Below are positions 25,101 to 35,025 of a stretch of 64,000 nucleotides of DNA, piece by piece. Below the pieces are notes generated by a model that saw only the letters and a program-made list of their open reading frames with translations, made no database searches and was not told where the DNA came from. The stretch covers positions 22,000,213 through 22,064,212 of the forward strand of contig OZ234493.1 in assembly GCA_965153455.1 (NCBI GenBank). Direction: 5' to 3'. Both the position numbers and the translations under genes were made by a program. This DNA comes from Sphagnum compactum (lineage: Eukaryota > Bryophyta > Sphagnopsida > Sphagnales). Every line of letters begins with the position of its first letter. The first letter of the stretch is position 1.

Positions 25101-25482
25101 GGCAAAGGCTCACTTACCAGGTAGCTTCTGTAGGCAGTAATGATTAACGTTGTGGAACGGACAATGAGATAAGTGTAAGGTAAAGTTGGGAAACACACTC
25201 TTACCAGGCAGTTTCTGCAAGGTTGCTTCCCCTACCAACCTCCCACAATTTGGCAAACGTTCACTTACTAAGCAGCTTCTGTAGGCAATTATGATGAACG
25301 TTGGGGAACAAACACACTCTTACCAGGCAGTTTCTGCAAGGTTGCTTACCTTACCAACCTCCCACAATTTGGCAAACGCTCACTTACCAGGCAGGTTCTG
25401 TAGGGAGTTACGATGAACGTTGTGGAACGGACAATGAGATAAGTGTAAAGTAAAGGTTGGCAAACACACTCATACCAGGCAG
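25101..25482 (+). repeat. three tandem copies, about 151, 119 and 112 bp
   Basis: Copies begin with GGCAAA(G/C)G(C/T)TCACTTAC at 25101, 25252 and 25371. Each contains a TTCTGTAGG phrase, a GAACGTTG-type phrase and then ACACACTCTTACCAGGCAG. The middle copy lacks the segment around GGACAATGAGATAAGTG, which explains its shorter length. The array lies 1.1 kb upstream of the kinase start. No open frame runs through it. Confidence 0.8.
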
Positions 25483-26104
25483 AATGAATTCAAAACTAGG
25501 GCCTAAAATTCAGGTGACTTTCAACAGAACTTCATTATCCCAATTTTCCAAGATACTGATAGTTCACCTACAGAGCAAGCATGCAACCCTTTGCATTAGG
25601 TGGGCACCTACACGCTTACATACACCTCATGTTTGACTGGGAGGAGATTGGGAGAAGGTGGGAAGAAGTTGAACCCACCAAAGAGGAAAGTTCAATAATG
25701 CTAACTTCACGCCTAAGGTGAAGCCCTTGGGTGGAGGGCATTCCCCAAAAGGGGCCTTATGAGATACCCAGTAAGCCAAGTTTGGCCCCACGTTTATGAC
25801 CAGGTACTTAGGTATTCATTCATCTTTGCCTTAGTTAGCTGGTGCACCCATGGTGTTGTTGGGAATGTCTTGAGAACATTGTGAGGAACTTGGAAAACTA
25901 TTTGGGAACGTCACGGGAACACAGTGGGAACAGAACAAAAACCAAAAATCCACCTCCCCCCCCCCCCAATTCTCATTGGCTGCATGAAATTTCTATTTTC
26001 AAACTGGGCTAATAGGGGCCAAGGCAAATTGACCCCCACATTGGGATCATGGTAAAAACCCATGTGGGCATCAATTCGCCGTGGCCACTAATAGGTACCC
26101 CCAT

Positions 26105-26110
26105 TATAAA
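26105..26110 (+). promoter_or_regulatory. candidate TATA box for the kinase gene
   Basis: TATAAA lies in CATTATAAAACCGAG, about 535 bases before the kinase ATG, in a GC-richer context than the surrounding spacer. A start about 30 bases downstream would give a leader of about 500 bases. That leader contains short upstream ATGs, for example at 26125. This is a position-based guess. A C-run of about 13 (around 25957-25969) lies further upstream. Confidence 0.35.
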
Positions 26111-26640
26111 ACCGAGGGTACTTATTGAGAATGTTTCTCACCCATGTGTGGGTATCTACTTATAGTAGAGCACGCATAAGGTCACTCCCGGCCTTAAGGA
26201 GGAGGTATAAGGACCCCCTCTCTAGGATATTCCTGGATGTGAAGGTACCCTCCAAATACGCTAGGAAATTTCTTGAGTGCTTTCCAGAGATGTCCCCCAG
26301 AAAGGCTTGAAGAGACCAGATAAACACAAAGACCGAAACACTGAACGTGCCCAGAAAAGCAGTTCACGGAGGTCTTGGCCGACACATACGTAGTCGTGTC
26401 GGCAGAGTTCGCACAGAGAGGTGAGATCGGAGAGCGAACGTCGTGGTAGGCGTTAGCTTGTATTCCGTGGGTAGCACAGGAGTCGGAACCGCGTGACGTT
26501 GATCCAATTGTTTGTAGAGTGGAAATCCATCAGTGAGTGTGTTGGTCCTCTGTTGTTCTTCTCAGCTCACTCCACTTTTTTTGGACATCGTATTTTCTCG
26601 TCTGAAGGGCGTCATTTTTAGGGCTGCTCTTTTTCTCAAA

Positions 26641-29004
26641 ATGGAGACGGTTGCTCTGCTTATGGAATGCAAAGATGTGGCGAGGACTTTACAATGGGGA
26701 AGTGAACAGGTGAAGTTTAACAAATCCTTGTGCACACTCCTTGCAACGACATACTCACGCTCCCTCAACGGTGCCGATTATATCCGTGTCCGTGATTTGT
26801 CTGCGTGCGAAACAACTGTGACGGAACTGAGGCGTATACTGTCGTGTGGAGAGATGTTGGTGGCGCAGTGGAGCGACGAGAACTGGTGGAAGTCGCTGAT
26901 CAGTTCATCCGATTCCGCGTCGATCCAGAAAAAGCTCGTCCTCCACCTGGATGAGTTTCTTTTCTGCGTCAAGTTGTTGATGCTGAATTGTGACGACGTT
27001 GTAGCGCCGTATTCCTCTGATTTATTGACGAAAGATGTCGAGGTCGCCTCTCTATTTGACCTTGAGAGCTTGTCACGCACTTTAGAAACGAAAAGGAAGT
27101 CACTGCCCCCAGGAGATGAGAGTAAGCTTGTAGATCATGCGCTGGACAAACTCAGAGCAACGAGTCCTGGTCACGTTCATCTACTCTCGATAGAATATGA
27201 TGATGTGAAGCGCGGGCATTTTCTTGGGCAGGGATCGTTTGGAGCAGTGTTCAAATGTGAATATCTTGGAGTGCCGGCGGCTGCCAAGGTGTTCATAGTA
27301 CCAAACACAACAACGTTGGTCAATGAAGTGAAGAAAGAAGCGGATCTACTAGCAAGGTTGCGTCACCCAAATGTGGTTCAATTCGTAGGGTATGTGGTCA
27401 AGGGAAGAGAGCATGTCATTGTTTCAGAGCTCATGAACATGGACCTGCGGAGGTACTTAGACGAGAATGTTCATGAAGATCAATCTAGACCTCCACTTCC
27501 ACTGCTGTTAGCTGTCGATATAATGCTGCAGGTGGCACAGGCCATGAAATATTTGCATGAGAGTATGGTGATGCACCGTGATCTCAAGGCTAATAATGTT
27601 CTCATAAATATCCTGGAGACTCAGGACTCACGCCTTTCCTCGTCTCTGCAAGTTAAGATCACAGACTTTGGCTTGTCAAAGTTGAACCTAAACAACTCTA
27701 GGTTTACCACAAGGCAAGTGGGGGCAACTCCTTGGAGAGCACCAGAGGTGTTCGAAGATGAAGAGAACACAGAGAAATACACAAATGCAGCAGATGTGTA
27801 TAGCTTTGCACTGGTTTTCTTTGAGGTCCTCACTGGGGAGGTGCCATTTGCCGATATACCACGATCTCAGATGCTTCTAAGCATTCGACGTGAGGAGCGG
27901 CCAACTTTACCATCTGAGGAATATTGTCCTGCACACTTATCTGCAATCATAAAAATGTGTTGGGCCACAAGGGCAGAAGACCGTCCTAAGTTTTCTGAGA
28001 TCTGCCAAAAGTTGATGGAGGTCAAGGGGAGGATTATGTTCCAGTCATATCCTCTTCAGTCCCCCTATAAACCGCAAAAATGCACCAATGATAGTGGTTA
28101 CACTGGAAGCATCATTGCAATGGGCAACACTGAAAAATGCTTTCAAGGAAGTGGAAGGATAGCTAATATGACCATTTCCACTCCAAGTGATCTATTGACC
28201 GGGACAAACAGGTTGCAAGGAGAGATACAAGAGCTTGATCGATCACCCCAGCATCAAGACAAACCAGTGGGTGAATTAGCATGTGAAATCCAGCAGCTAT
28301 CAACTGTTGATCATGATACACGCAATCTCAGGTATCATATGCACAAGCTTGCCAAAAATGATATTTTGAGTGTTAACAGACTCATACGCAACTTCATCTT
28401 GAACTCCTCACAGCGGCAAGTTCCACGCATTGCACTCTTCACCACACAAGATGCTAGTTTCAAACAAAAATTGATCACAAAACTGGTTCCAGGGAGGAAA
28501 GTTGTTCGACTTCATCTACTTTGTGAATACAAGGGACAAGCGCACATAGTTGAAGGACAAGCTGGTTGTCAAGTGATCCTCCAAGACGAGAATCAGGAGA
28601 AAGTTCACGAGTTGGTGGTGGAGGGGTTGAAATGGGTTTCGTTGGCTGCCAAAGTGGAGGCACACATTGCAATGGGGCTGGGGAACATGGTTCCAAATCC
28701 TAATTTGGAATATGGAAAGGCTGTTGTTGCGTTTGGTGAAGGTGTGCTAAAAGACCCACCAATAGACTGGGCCACTGTCACCCCTGGAAAACCTGTGAGA
28801 GATGAGGCATCTGCCAGCAGAACAGCAGAGAGTACGTCTGCAGAGCAATGGTTGGTGAATTTTTTGAAAGATGAAGACATTTTAAATAAATTTGGGTTGC
28901 GGAGAGTGGTCTACATGGACACAGGAGAATTGGGATGGATCTGTCAAAAACATTTTGACCAAGGCATGCGCGTTGGGGAACTGGATGAATTTCCAGTTAG
29001 GTAG
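26641..29004 (+). CDS. TKL-type protein kinase with plant-specific N- and C-terminal domains
   Basis: This is a cytosolic serine/threonine-type kinase of 787 residues encoded without an intron. I chose ATG 26641 (AAAATGG context). The frame is open further upstream but has no earlier ATG, only a GTG at 26533. Residues about 1-150 are a helical region starting METVALLMECKDVA. The kinase domain covers about 190-465: LGQGSFG near 195, K216 in AAAKVF, HRDLKANN at 312-319, DFG at 342-344, APE at 367-369. All catalytic residues are present. There is no transmembrane segment or signal peptide. Residues about 590-787 form a separate domain (LHLLCEYKGQAHIVEGQ, GLGNMVPNPNLEYGKA, GELGWICQKHFDQG) that I recall from moss kinases but cannot name. 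Roughly 45 glutamines are all CAA/CAG. It ends at TAG; a TGA follows 25 codons later. Confidence 0.85.
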   Translation: METVALLMECKDVARTLQWGSEQVKFNKSLCTLLATTYSRSLNGADYIRVRDLSACETTVTELRRILSCGEMLVAQWSDENWWKSLISSSDSASIQKKLVLHLDEFLFCVKLLMLNCDDVVAPYSSDLLTKDVEVASLFDLESLSRTLETKRKSLPPGDESKLVDHALDKLRATSPGHVHLLSIEYDDVKRGHFLGQGSFGAVFKCEYLGVPAAAKVFIVPNTTTLVNEVKKEADLLARLRHPNVVQFVGYVVKGREHVIVSELMNMDLRRYLDENVHEDQSRPPLPLLLAVDIMLQVAQAMKYLHESMVMHRDLKANNVLINILETQDSRLSSSLQVKITDFGLSKLNLNNSRFTTRQVGATPWRAPEVFEDEENTEKYTNAADVYSFALVFFEVLTGEVPFADIPRSQMLLSIRREERPTLPSEEYCPAHLSAIIKMCWATRAEDRPKFSEICQKLMEVKGRIMFQSYPLQSPYKPQKCTNDSGYTGSIIAMGNTEKCFQGSGRIANMTISTPSDLLTGTNRLQGEIQELDRSPQHQDKPVGELACEIQQLSTVDHDTRNLRYHMHKLAKNDILSVNRLIRNFILNSSQRQVPRIALFTTQDASFKQKLITKLVPGRKVVRLHLLCEYKGQAHIVEGQAGCQVILQDENQEKVHELVVEGLKWVSLAAKVEAHIAMGLGNMVPNPNLEYGKAVVAFGEGVLKDPPIDWATVTPGKPVRDEASASRTAESTSAEQWLVNFLKDEDILNKFGLRRVVYMDTGELGWICQKHFDQGMRVGELDEFPVR

Positions 29005-29287
29005 GACTGTACACTAGAGGGATTGAAACTTGGGGTTTCTGTCCAAATATGCCATTTCTTAGAATGTAGACTCGTCTTCTGAGATCCCAGCTGTGCTGTT
29101 GGTTGTCCTTATAGCGGTCAGTTTGATGTGATTATTGTGCTCACGGAAGTCCAACAAGGCGAGAGAAGAAGAGTTTCTTAGGCTGCAGTGCATGGCAATA
29201 TAGGAGCAAGCCCGGCAGGTGGGAAGAGGAATCCAAAAGATTGAAGCAGTCACACATTTTGCGAGCCGAACACAAATGTTGAGGAGC

Positions 29288-29873
29288 AGTAGGAGCAAGA
29301 GGAGAAGGTGACTACAGAAAGCAGACGAAGTCTGAAGCTAAACTCAGAGAGGATGCAGAGTTGGAAGCTGTCAACAAGAGGAAGCGGGCGGAGCTTGTAG
29401 CTGCAAACAAGAAGCAAGCGGAGTTTGAAGCTGCAAACAGGAAACAGGCAGAGGATGAAGTTCACATTAGGAAGCAGGTGGAGCTTGAAGCTGCAAACAG
29501 GAAGTGGGAAGGGGAAGAATCTCACACTAGGAAGCAAGCTGAATTGGAGATTGAACGGAGGAAGCAGGCTGAGAATGAAGCTGCAGATAGGAAAAGACAG
29601 GCTGAGGAGGAGGAGGCTAAGAGCCAAAAAATGGCTGAGGAAGAAGCAGCTTATCTTCACCAGGAGCAAAAGGCTGAGCTAGAAGCTAACCCTTAAAAGA
29701 AACAGATGTTGGAAGAAGCACAACACAGAAATCAGGCAGAGGAACTAGCAAAGCACACTAAGAGTGTAGACAAGGCACAGCAGCAGCAGGGGGAAGTACC
29801 AAGCGCAATGTAGCCTAAGAAGAAGCAGCAGATGGGTGCAGGTGGATATTTTTATTTTGTATGTGGGAAATGA
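29288..29873 (+). pseudogene. charged coiled-coil reading frame interrupted by TAA and TAG
   Basis: One frame encodes imperfect repeats of 9-11 residues of the type AANRKQAE(F/D/L)E, rich in A, E, K, R and Q, ideal for a long coiled coil. The frame has no ATG in place; it is open from about 29288, with GEGDYRKQTKSEAKL at about 29308. A TAA at 29694-29696 is followed in the same frame by KKQMLEEAQHRNQAEELAKH and four consecutive CAG codons. A TAG at 29811-29813 is then followed by PKKKQQMG. The frame closes at TGA 29871-29873. Sequence character does not change across the stops, so they look recent or are read through. The frame starts about 280 bases after the kinase. It could be a detached tail of a related kinase, a separate small gene lacking its first exon, or a pseudogene. 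Confidence 0.5.
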
Positions 29874-29960
29874 AAAATAATATGATGCAAGCAGTGCAAG
29901 TGGGTACATTACTGGTATGTGTTTTTCCACACACTGTGTTGATGTGGTGGGCAGAGGTTG

Positions 29961-30245
29961 TCTGGAATGTCATCATGTGGGTTGGGATGTTGTGAGATTG
30001 TACCCATGGCCTCGATTGCTGTGTTTGGTTTGCTGGTGATGATATTACATGTGGTTCATGAACTTATGATTTCGTTGTGTTTTGGGGATGTTGAGTTCTT
30101 AGAGCTTCTCTGGAATGTCATCATGCGGGTTAGCATATTGTGGGGTCATACCCATACAGCCTTGATGTGATTGGTTTGCTGATGATGATATATGGAGTTC
30201 ATGAACGTACAATTTGGTTGTGTTTTTGGGGGATGTCCAGTTGTA
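29961..30245 (+). repeat. tandem duplication, period 148 bp
   Basis: The segment starting TCTGGAATGTCATCATG at 29961 is repeated from 30109, with similar order throughout: GGTTGGGATGTTGTG against GGTTAGCATATTGTG, then a TTGGTTTGCTG phrase, then a TTCATGAAC phrase. The second copy runs into the MYND-like exon fragment. Both copies have long open frames that look fortuitous. Confidence 0.7.
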
Positions 30246-30546
30246 CAGAATGTCAAATGCAGCATTGGGTTGCTGTCCACAAGTTTGAATGCCATGGTCC
30301 CGAAACAGGCAGCCCTGGGAGCCTGGATACCGATAGTCAGACTGTCGCTGAGGTGCATAGCCTTGGAATCTCAAGGAGTGAGAATCATAAGGTCTTTGTT
30401 GACTTCACAGACACCAGCAATGTGAATGAAGTAGGACCACTGGCACAGGTGTTGTTGAATCCTGATGGAGCAACTCAGATGCAACAAAAGCTGCCATCTT
30501 GGACTGTGACTTCTAATGGGCAACAACGTGCAAAGGCAAAGAAGGT
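30237..30546 (+). pseudogene. exon fragment with second half of a MYND-type zinc finger
   Basis: After a CAG that could be an acceptor site, the frame reads CTECQMQHWVAVHKFECH. This fits the second half of a MYND finger (C-x2-C, then HW, HK and a final C), a protein-interaction zinc module. It continues for about 90 codons as a hydrophilic, serine/threonine-rich stretch to AKAKK, followed by GTTTGT, a plausible donor. The first half of the finger is not found upstream, where there is instead the 148-bp duplication. Plant ubiquitin-specific proteases of the UBP15-19 group carry a MYND finger before the catalytic domain, and catalytic-domain pieces of that group lie 0.8 kb downstream, so both probably derive from one source gene. 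Confidence 0.5.
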
Positions 30547-31311
30547 TTGTTGGGAGAAACTAACTTGGAAGCTCCTTTCCACTTTTGGTTTTGCCCTTTC
30601 CAACCCACAGACAGTATTGGGGTAGCCTCTATGGTTCTTAAGAAGAGAGTGTGGATTGCAGTTGAGGTGGGTGAATCAAGCAGATGGACCAGTAGCATGT
30701 TAAATGCTGGATCATTATGTGGACCCTCTTGAATAAGGTAAAGAGGAGTTCCATACTAGTTGTGACAGTCCCCCCCTTTTGCTGGATCCTTTGTTTCATT
30801 GGTGGTTGGTGTTGGTGTGGTATTGGTGGAATTCCTCAGCATTTCTTTGACATATGCATCTCTTTCTGCCGGAAGAACATATTGGTATTCTCAGATAGAT
30901 GTACTTCTGTCTTCCAAATGTGAAGGTTAGGTGAGGTTGTTTCCAATATTAATCTGCTAATTTACTGCTTTTCAATCCCATCTGAGCAGAAGAAAGTAGG
31001 GAATCTGCCACCTCACAGACCTTAGGTTATGCCAAGAAGGATGATACAGATAATTTGTTTCCCTGCAATGTTTTGGTTGGAATTGAATGTTGTAAATGGG
31101 ACTGAGGTCTATTGTCTTCCAGTCACTTCCGACTGAACAATCAGGTCCAGTAGGTCAATTCACATGAGAAAGAGAGTTTTCTTCAAGAAACAGAAAGGGC
31201 CAGTTCTAGGAGTATCTACTGTCTAGGATTTCTAGAGTTTCTAAATGTCTAACCTGAGAGTTGGAAAGATGAGATGTGTTGAGCACATATGAATTGTATG
31301 TGTGATTTCAG

Positions 31312-31836
31312 GTTTTCTATTGACTTGATGCAAATGATTTGCGTGGACAAGGTTATTGCAGAAAAGTCTGTTGATGATTCCATTTGAGAGACAACACTTA
31401 TTCACCACTATTTTGGTGGGTGTCTGCAATCACAGGTATTAGTCCCAAGACTAGAGTGAAGATATCTTTCCAATGCAGGAACTGCTGTACTCTGGTTGAC
31501 CTACACACTACATACATATGTCCATGTGGTGTGTCATGGATTTCTTTAGTCTGGATTTGCTTGGTCTCTTGCTGTTTGATCAGACATTCATATTGTTCTA
31601 GAACTAGTTAATCCTATTTCAACCTTGGATATGTAGGGGAGGAAGAGGGGTTAACGTGGGTGCTGTTCTGATGTTCTGCTGTCAGGTGAAGTGTATACAG
31701 TGCCTTCATGAATCTAATTGATATGAACCCATGTTCTTGTGGATATCCAAGGCAATGTTAAGTCCTTGGAGGATGCTCGTGCTCAATTCACAAATACTGA
31801 ACTGTTGGGTGGTGCCAACAAGTACAAGTGTGACCA
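31312..31836 (+). pseudogene. two exons of a plant ubiquitin-specific protease (UBP15-19 group), broken
   Basis: The intact family removes ubiquitin from proteins. Exon A (31312-31435, after TTTCAG, before GTATTA) reads FSIDLMQMICVDK, then SVDDSI, a TGA at 31385-31387, and ETTLIHHYFGGCLQSQ, which follows the catalytic-domain segment after the DAHEF region. Exon B (31686 to about 31836, after GTCAG, before GTATGT) reads VKCIQCLHESN, a TGA, YEPM, then after a frameshift near 31738 DIQGNVKSLEDARAQF and ANKYKCD, the cysteine-rich zinc-ribbon segment. The exons join in phase. The preceding exon with the catalytic cysteine and the later one with the catalytic histidine were not found. Two TGAs (each explicable as CGA to TGA) and one frameshift mark it as a pseudogene. 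Confidence 0.7.
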
Positions 31837-32199
31837 GTATGTGCTTCTCATGTGCTCTGGAAATATTGGTGGTTGCGTTCATGTCCGTCTTCGAAGCCAG
31901 AAAATTGAATAGTTTTATGCTCCTGGAGACAAGTTGTTAGACATAGTATATTTTGTTCCGAAGTTGTCTAATTCTTGTGTGCAATGTAGGGGAATACACT
32001 TGGATCCAGGATTGTAGAAAGTTGGTAAAGGTGGATTGCAAATGGCTCATCATCCAGATGGTGTAACATGCAGGATTTTGTGAGTGGTTTGCTCAAAGAG
32101 ATGGAGACCATGCTCCCTCACCTGTACAAAGGATTGTGAAAATGGGATCAGAAACATTACCTAGGAAGAACCTCAGAAAACAACATTCAGGACTGCATT

Positions 32200-34700
32200 T
32201 CACTGGACAACATGCTCACCAGGTAGCATTTAGGCTTGCAAAAGTCAGATGATGAGGATGTTGTCTTCCCACTCTCTTTTTTATTGCAAGGTGCAATCTC
32301 TTGCATGCATGAACTAAATTTGTTTGTCCTTCCTTTCCTTCCTTTTGGTGATCAGAAAATTGTGGTATTTACTGGTTGGTCTCTGGGTGTGGGTTTGCAA
32401 ACTGTGCATTGGGTGAAGGGTGCAAGCTTGCCAGTTTACAGCAAAATGCCCCTCTGAAATTGTTCTGTAGTGGCATGGCATATCTCCTTCTATTTGTCTT
32501 TTGACTTGTCTTCAAATTCTATTAAAATTCTTGGACCTTTCATGACAACCTGTTGATGGTAGAAAGTTAGTTCGGGGTCAATAAATTAAGCTTCCTAATG
32601 ACTAAAGGATGTGCGAATGATGACAATAGGCAATGTGACCAATATATTAGGGACTCACTGGTTAGGGTCTTCCAAGCTCAAAGGGCAACTCTTGTGTTGT
32701 TAACCGATGGTTATGGTTGTTTAGAGGTTCATCCACTTTTCTGTTTGCTTCAAGTTCCTGAACCTTGGATGCTGGGATTTCTGAACAATGTTGTCTATTC
32801 TGCATATGCAGGAGCTGAAAGCATGTCTAATGTGGGGGAGAATTTCAGTAAATGCGGAGGCTATTGACTTACCTAGGTGCCCAGTTCTCAAATTCCAGTG
32901 ACAAGTAATCGAGACTGATATATGGGGGAGTTTTTGGAATCCTTCAAATGGTCATCCATGGACCATTCCAAAGACAATTTCAGAAATAGCTACCTCATTT
33001 TCGAGCCCAACTATTTCATTTCTTTCTTAATAACTATATCTCTCACCTTTCCTAATACCTACCTCCATTTTATAACTACCTCATTCTTTTTCCCTATCCA
33101 TTAACATGGATATGAAAAAACAAAATAACACGTGTCTTTTCATGTCCATGAAATGTATATCAATTTAATTTAAATTTGACATTGACATAAATAATGACGT
33201 GTTGTTGAAAACCATATGAAAACATAAGAAAAAAAATAAAATAGTTGATCGTCACTGGCAGTGCACAGCAACATGGAGCTCAAACACATATATATACACA
33301 TTTATATATGAATGGCAAATAAAATATTTAAAATATTTAGGAATAATAATGATATAAATATCATATTTAAGATATTTAGAAGCATTGACATATAGGATAG
33401 TCATCTTCAATATCTTAAATATCTTGTATGATTGTGCTTTAAAATATTTTAAATATGGTGGTTCATTTTGTCATGTTCTCTTTTTCTTGTAAGCATCATG
33501 CTTAGTGAAACTTTGAATATACCTTTGTGGTGTTGTTAATGTGACCTGAGGCCTCATGCTCATATTTCATGTCTCTGGAGCACCAATTTGGGTCTTCCAT
33601 TTTAACCTTAATCTTTTGAGAGGTTTCTTCGTTTTGTTGTCATGGCTGCCAGGGGAAATATTACAAAGAGGGTTGCTAATGAGGCAAGTTCTTCATATAA
33701 CCCTTCAAAGATTCTAATATGAAGTAACAAATCTGTGTGGAGGTTGCATGCTTGGGAGTCAATGCTGTCATCATGGGTAGTCAAGGTGCACATTCTTCTC
33801 TGCTCTGTCCACTTTAGGAAACCCTCCCATTGTAGTCACCCTTATGCTCACAGTTCTGCTTGATACCTGGTTTATTGAAGGAAATTGTGTGTGAGATGGG
33901 GTGGCAAAGACCAATTTTGGGGACTTTAAAAATGTGTCAAGGGAAAGTGATATCACATTTCTATAGTATAAGAAAACTTGTGAACATGATGATGTCTGCA
34001 GCACTATGCTATTTGTAGTCAAGGCTGCCTTGTGCCAAATTTTGATAGTGGTCCCTGCTGCAAAAACCTCAACATGTGTTTCTAACGTAACCATTCATGC
34101 CCTTTATTACAGGTATTCATTGTGCTAAGGTCATTTGTTTCTAGTGGATCAACATAGTAGCTTGTTTTGCTTAGAATTTCCAGTTATGTTGGTGTTGTGT
34201 GCATGGTAGGTGCTGGTGCATGAAAATGTTGCTGGAAGACTTGTCTTGGAAGTTTCAGTGATTACTGTGTCCATGGTGCAAGTACCAGAGGACAAAGATG
34301 GTGATAAAAACCCTCCTCACTGTTTACACTCTAATCTCTATCCATCTGCACACCCAGTCCTGAGGCCTCCTAGACTTGAGACTCTGACAACTAACCTATA
34401 ACTGAAAGCTGAGAACCTGCACATTAGATATGTCCAGCAATTTTTCTGTTGCTTGTGCTTTTATTATTGCATGCTATGGTTCCTTGTGTCAAGAGACAGA
34501 GTTTGCCAGAGTTATCTTTTTCACTTTCTTTCCTTTGCTGTCTACCTCTTGGTCAACTCAAAAGGTTTGGAGGTTCCTTTTAGAAAAACTTCAGCAACTA
34601 GGTGCAGTTTCACACCTGTGTGTTCAAAACTCCCTGCCTATAAACTTGATAGAAATTTTAGAATTTCCAACATGTGTCCTTTGCAACTAGATTAGCTGTC
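32200..34700. other. no identifiable gene; spacer with AT-rich core
   Basis: From 32200 to 32870 there are open frames with protein-like composition (for example QYIRDSLVRVFQAQRATL at about 32655), but no family is recognisable. 33100-33480 is strongly AT-rich with TTTAAAATATTT-type phrases. 33500-34700 has moderate composition and short open frames on both strands without recognisable domains. Confidence 0.4.
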
Positions 34701-34773
34701 TGATGTTCCAACTTCTGCTTTGTTGTATACATGTCATGGATTTCTTTATTCAACCTCTGTTGGTCTCTCTAGC

Positions 34774-34900
34774 TGCTTGTCCTGAACTTACAGAAGAAAA
34801 AGGAAACAAGGCTTTGGATTTCAGGCAGCATGATCCTGTAAAAGTCAAACAAAGGGAGAGGGCAGCATGGATTATGGCATGGGAGAAAATTTCCTGACAC
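34774..34900 (+). other. exon-like segment, unidentified
   Basis: A plus-strand frame reads ELTEEKGNKALDF and then DPVKVKQRERAAW before a TGA. The charged, helix-forming composition is unlike the neighbouring spacer. It could be another captured exon piece in the 30-40 kb patchwork. No family assignment is possible from the sequence alone. Confidence 0.25.
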
Positions 34901-35025
34901 ACTATGGGGTCTGCTGGTTCACCTCTGCATGCAATTGGCCCCTCCTAGAATATGCATTGGATTTTGTGTATAATGTCACCTCTGATCGTTTTGGCATCTT
35001 CTTCTTGGGTGTACTTCTTTGGGCC

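Noticed and set aside
26641-29004. Reassigned genetic code (UAR = Gln) for the whole organism
   Set aside because: The kinase has about 45 glutamines and the UMP-CMP kinase several more, all CAA/CAG. Even modest use of TAR for Gln would have put some TAR codons in these frames.
29250-29669. 139-codon minus-strand frame rich in Leu, Ser, Phe
   Set aside because: It is the antisense of the coiled-coil repeat frame; repeated charged codons on one strand give an open hydrophobic frame on the other.
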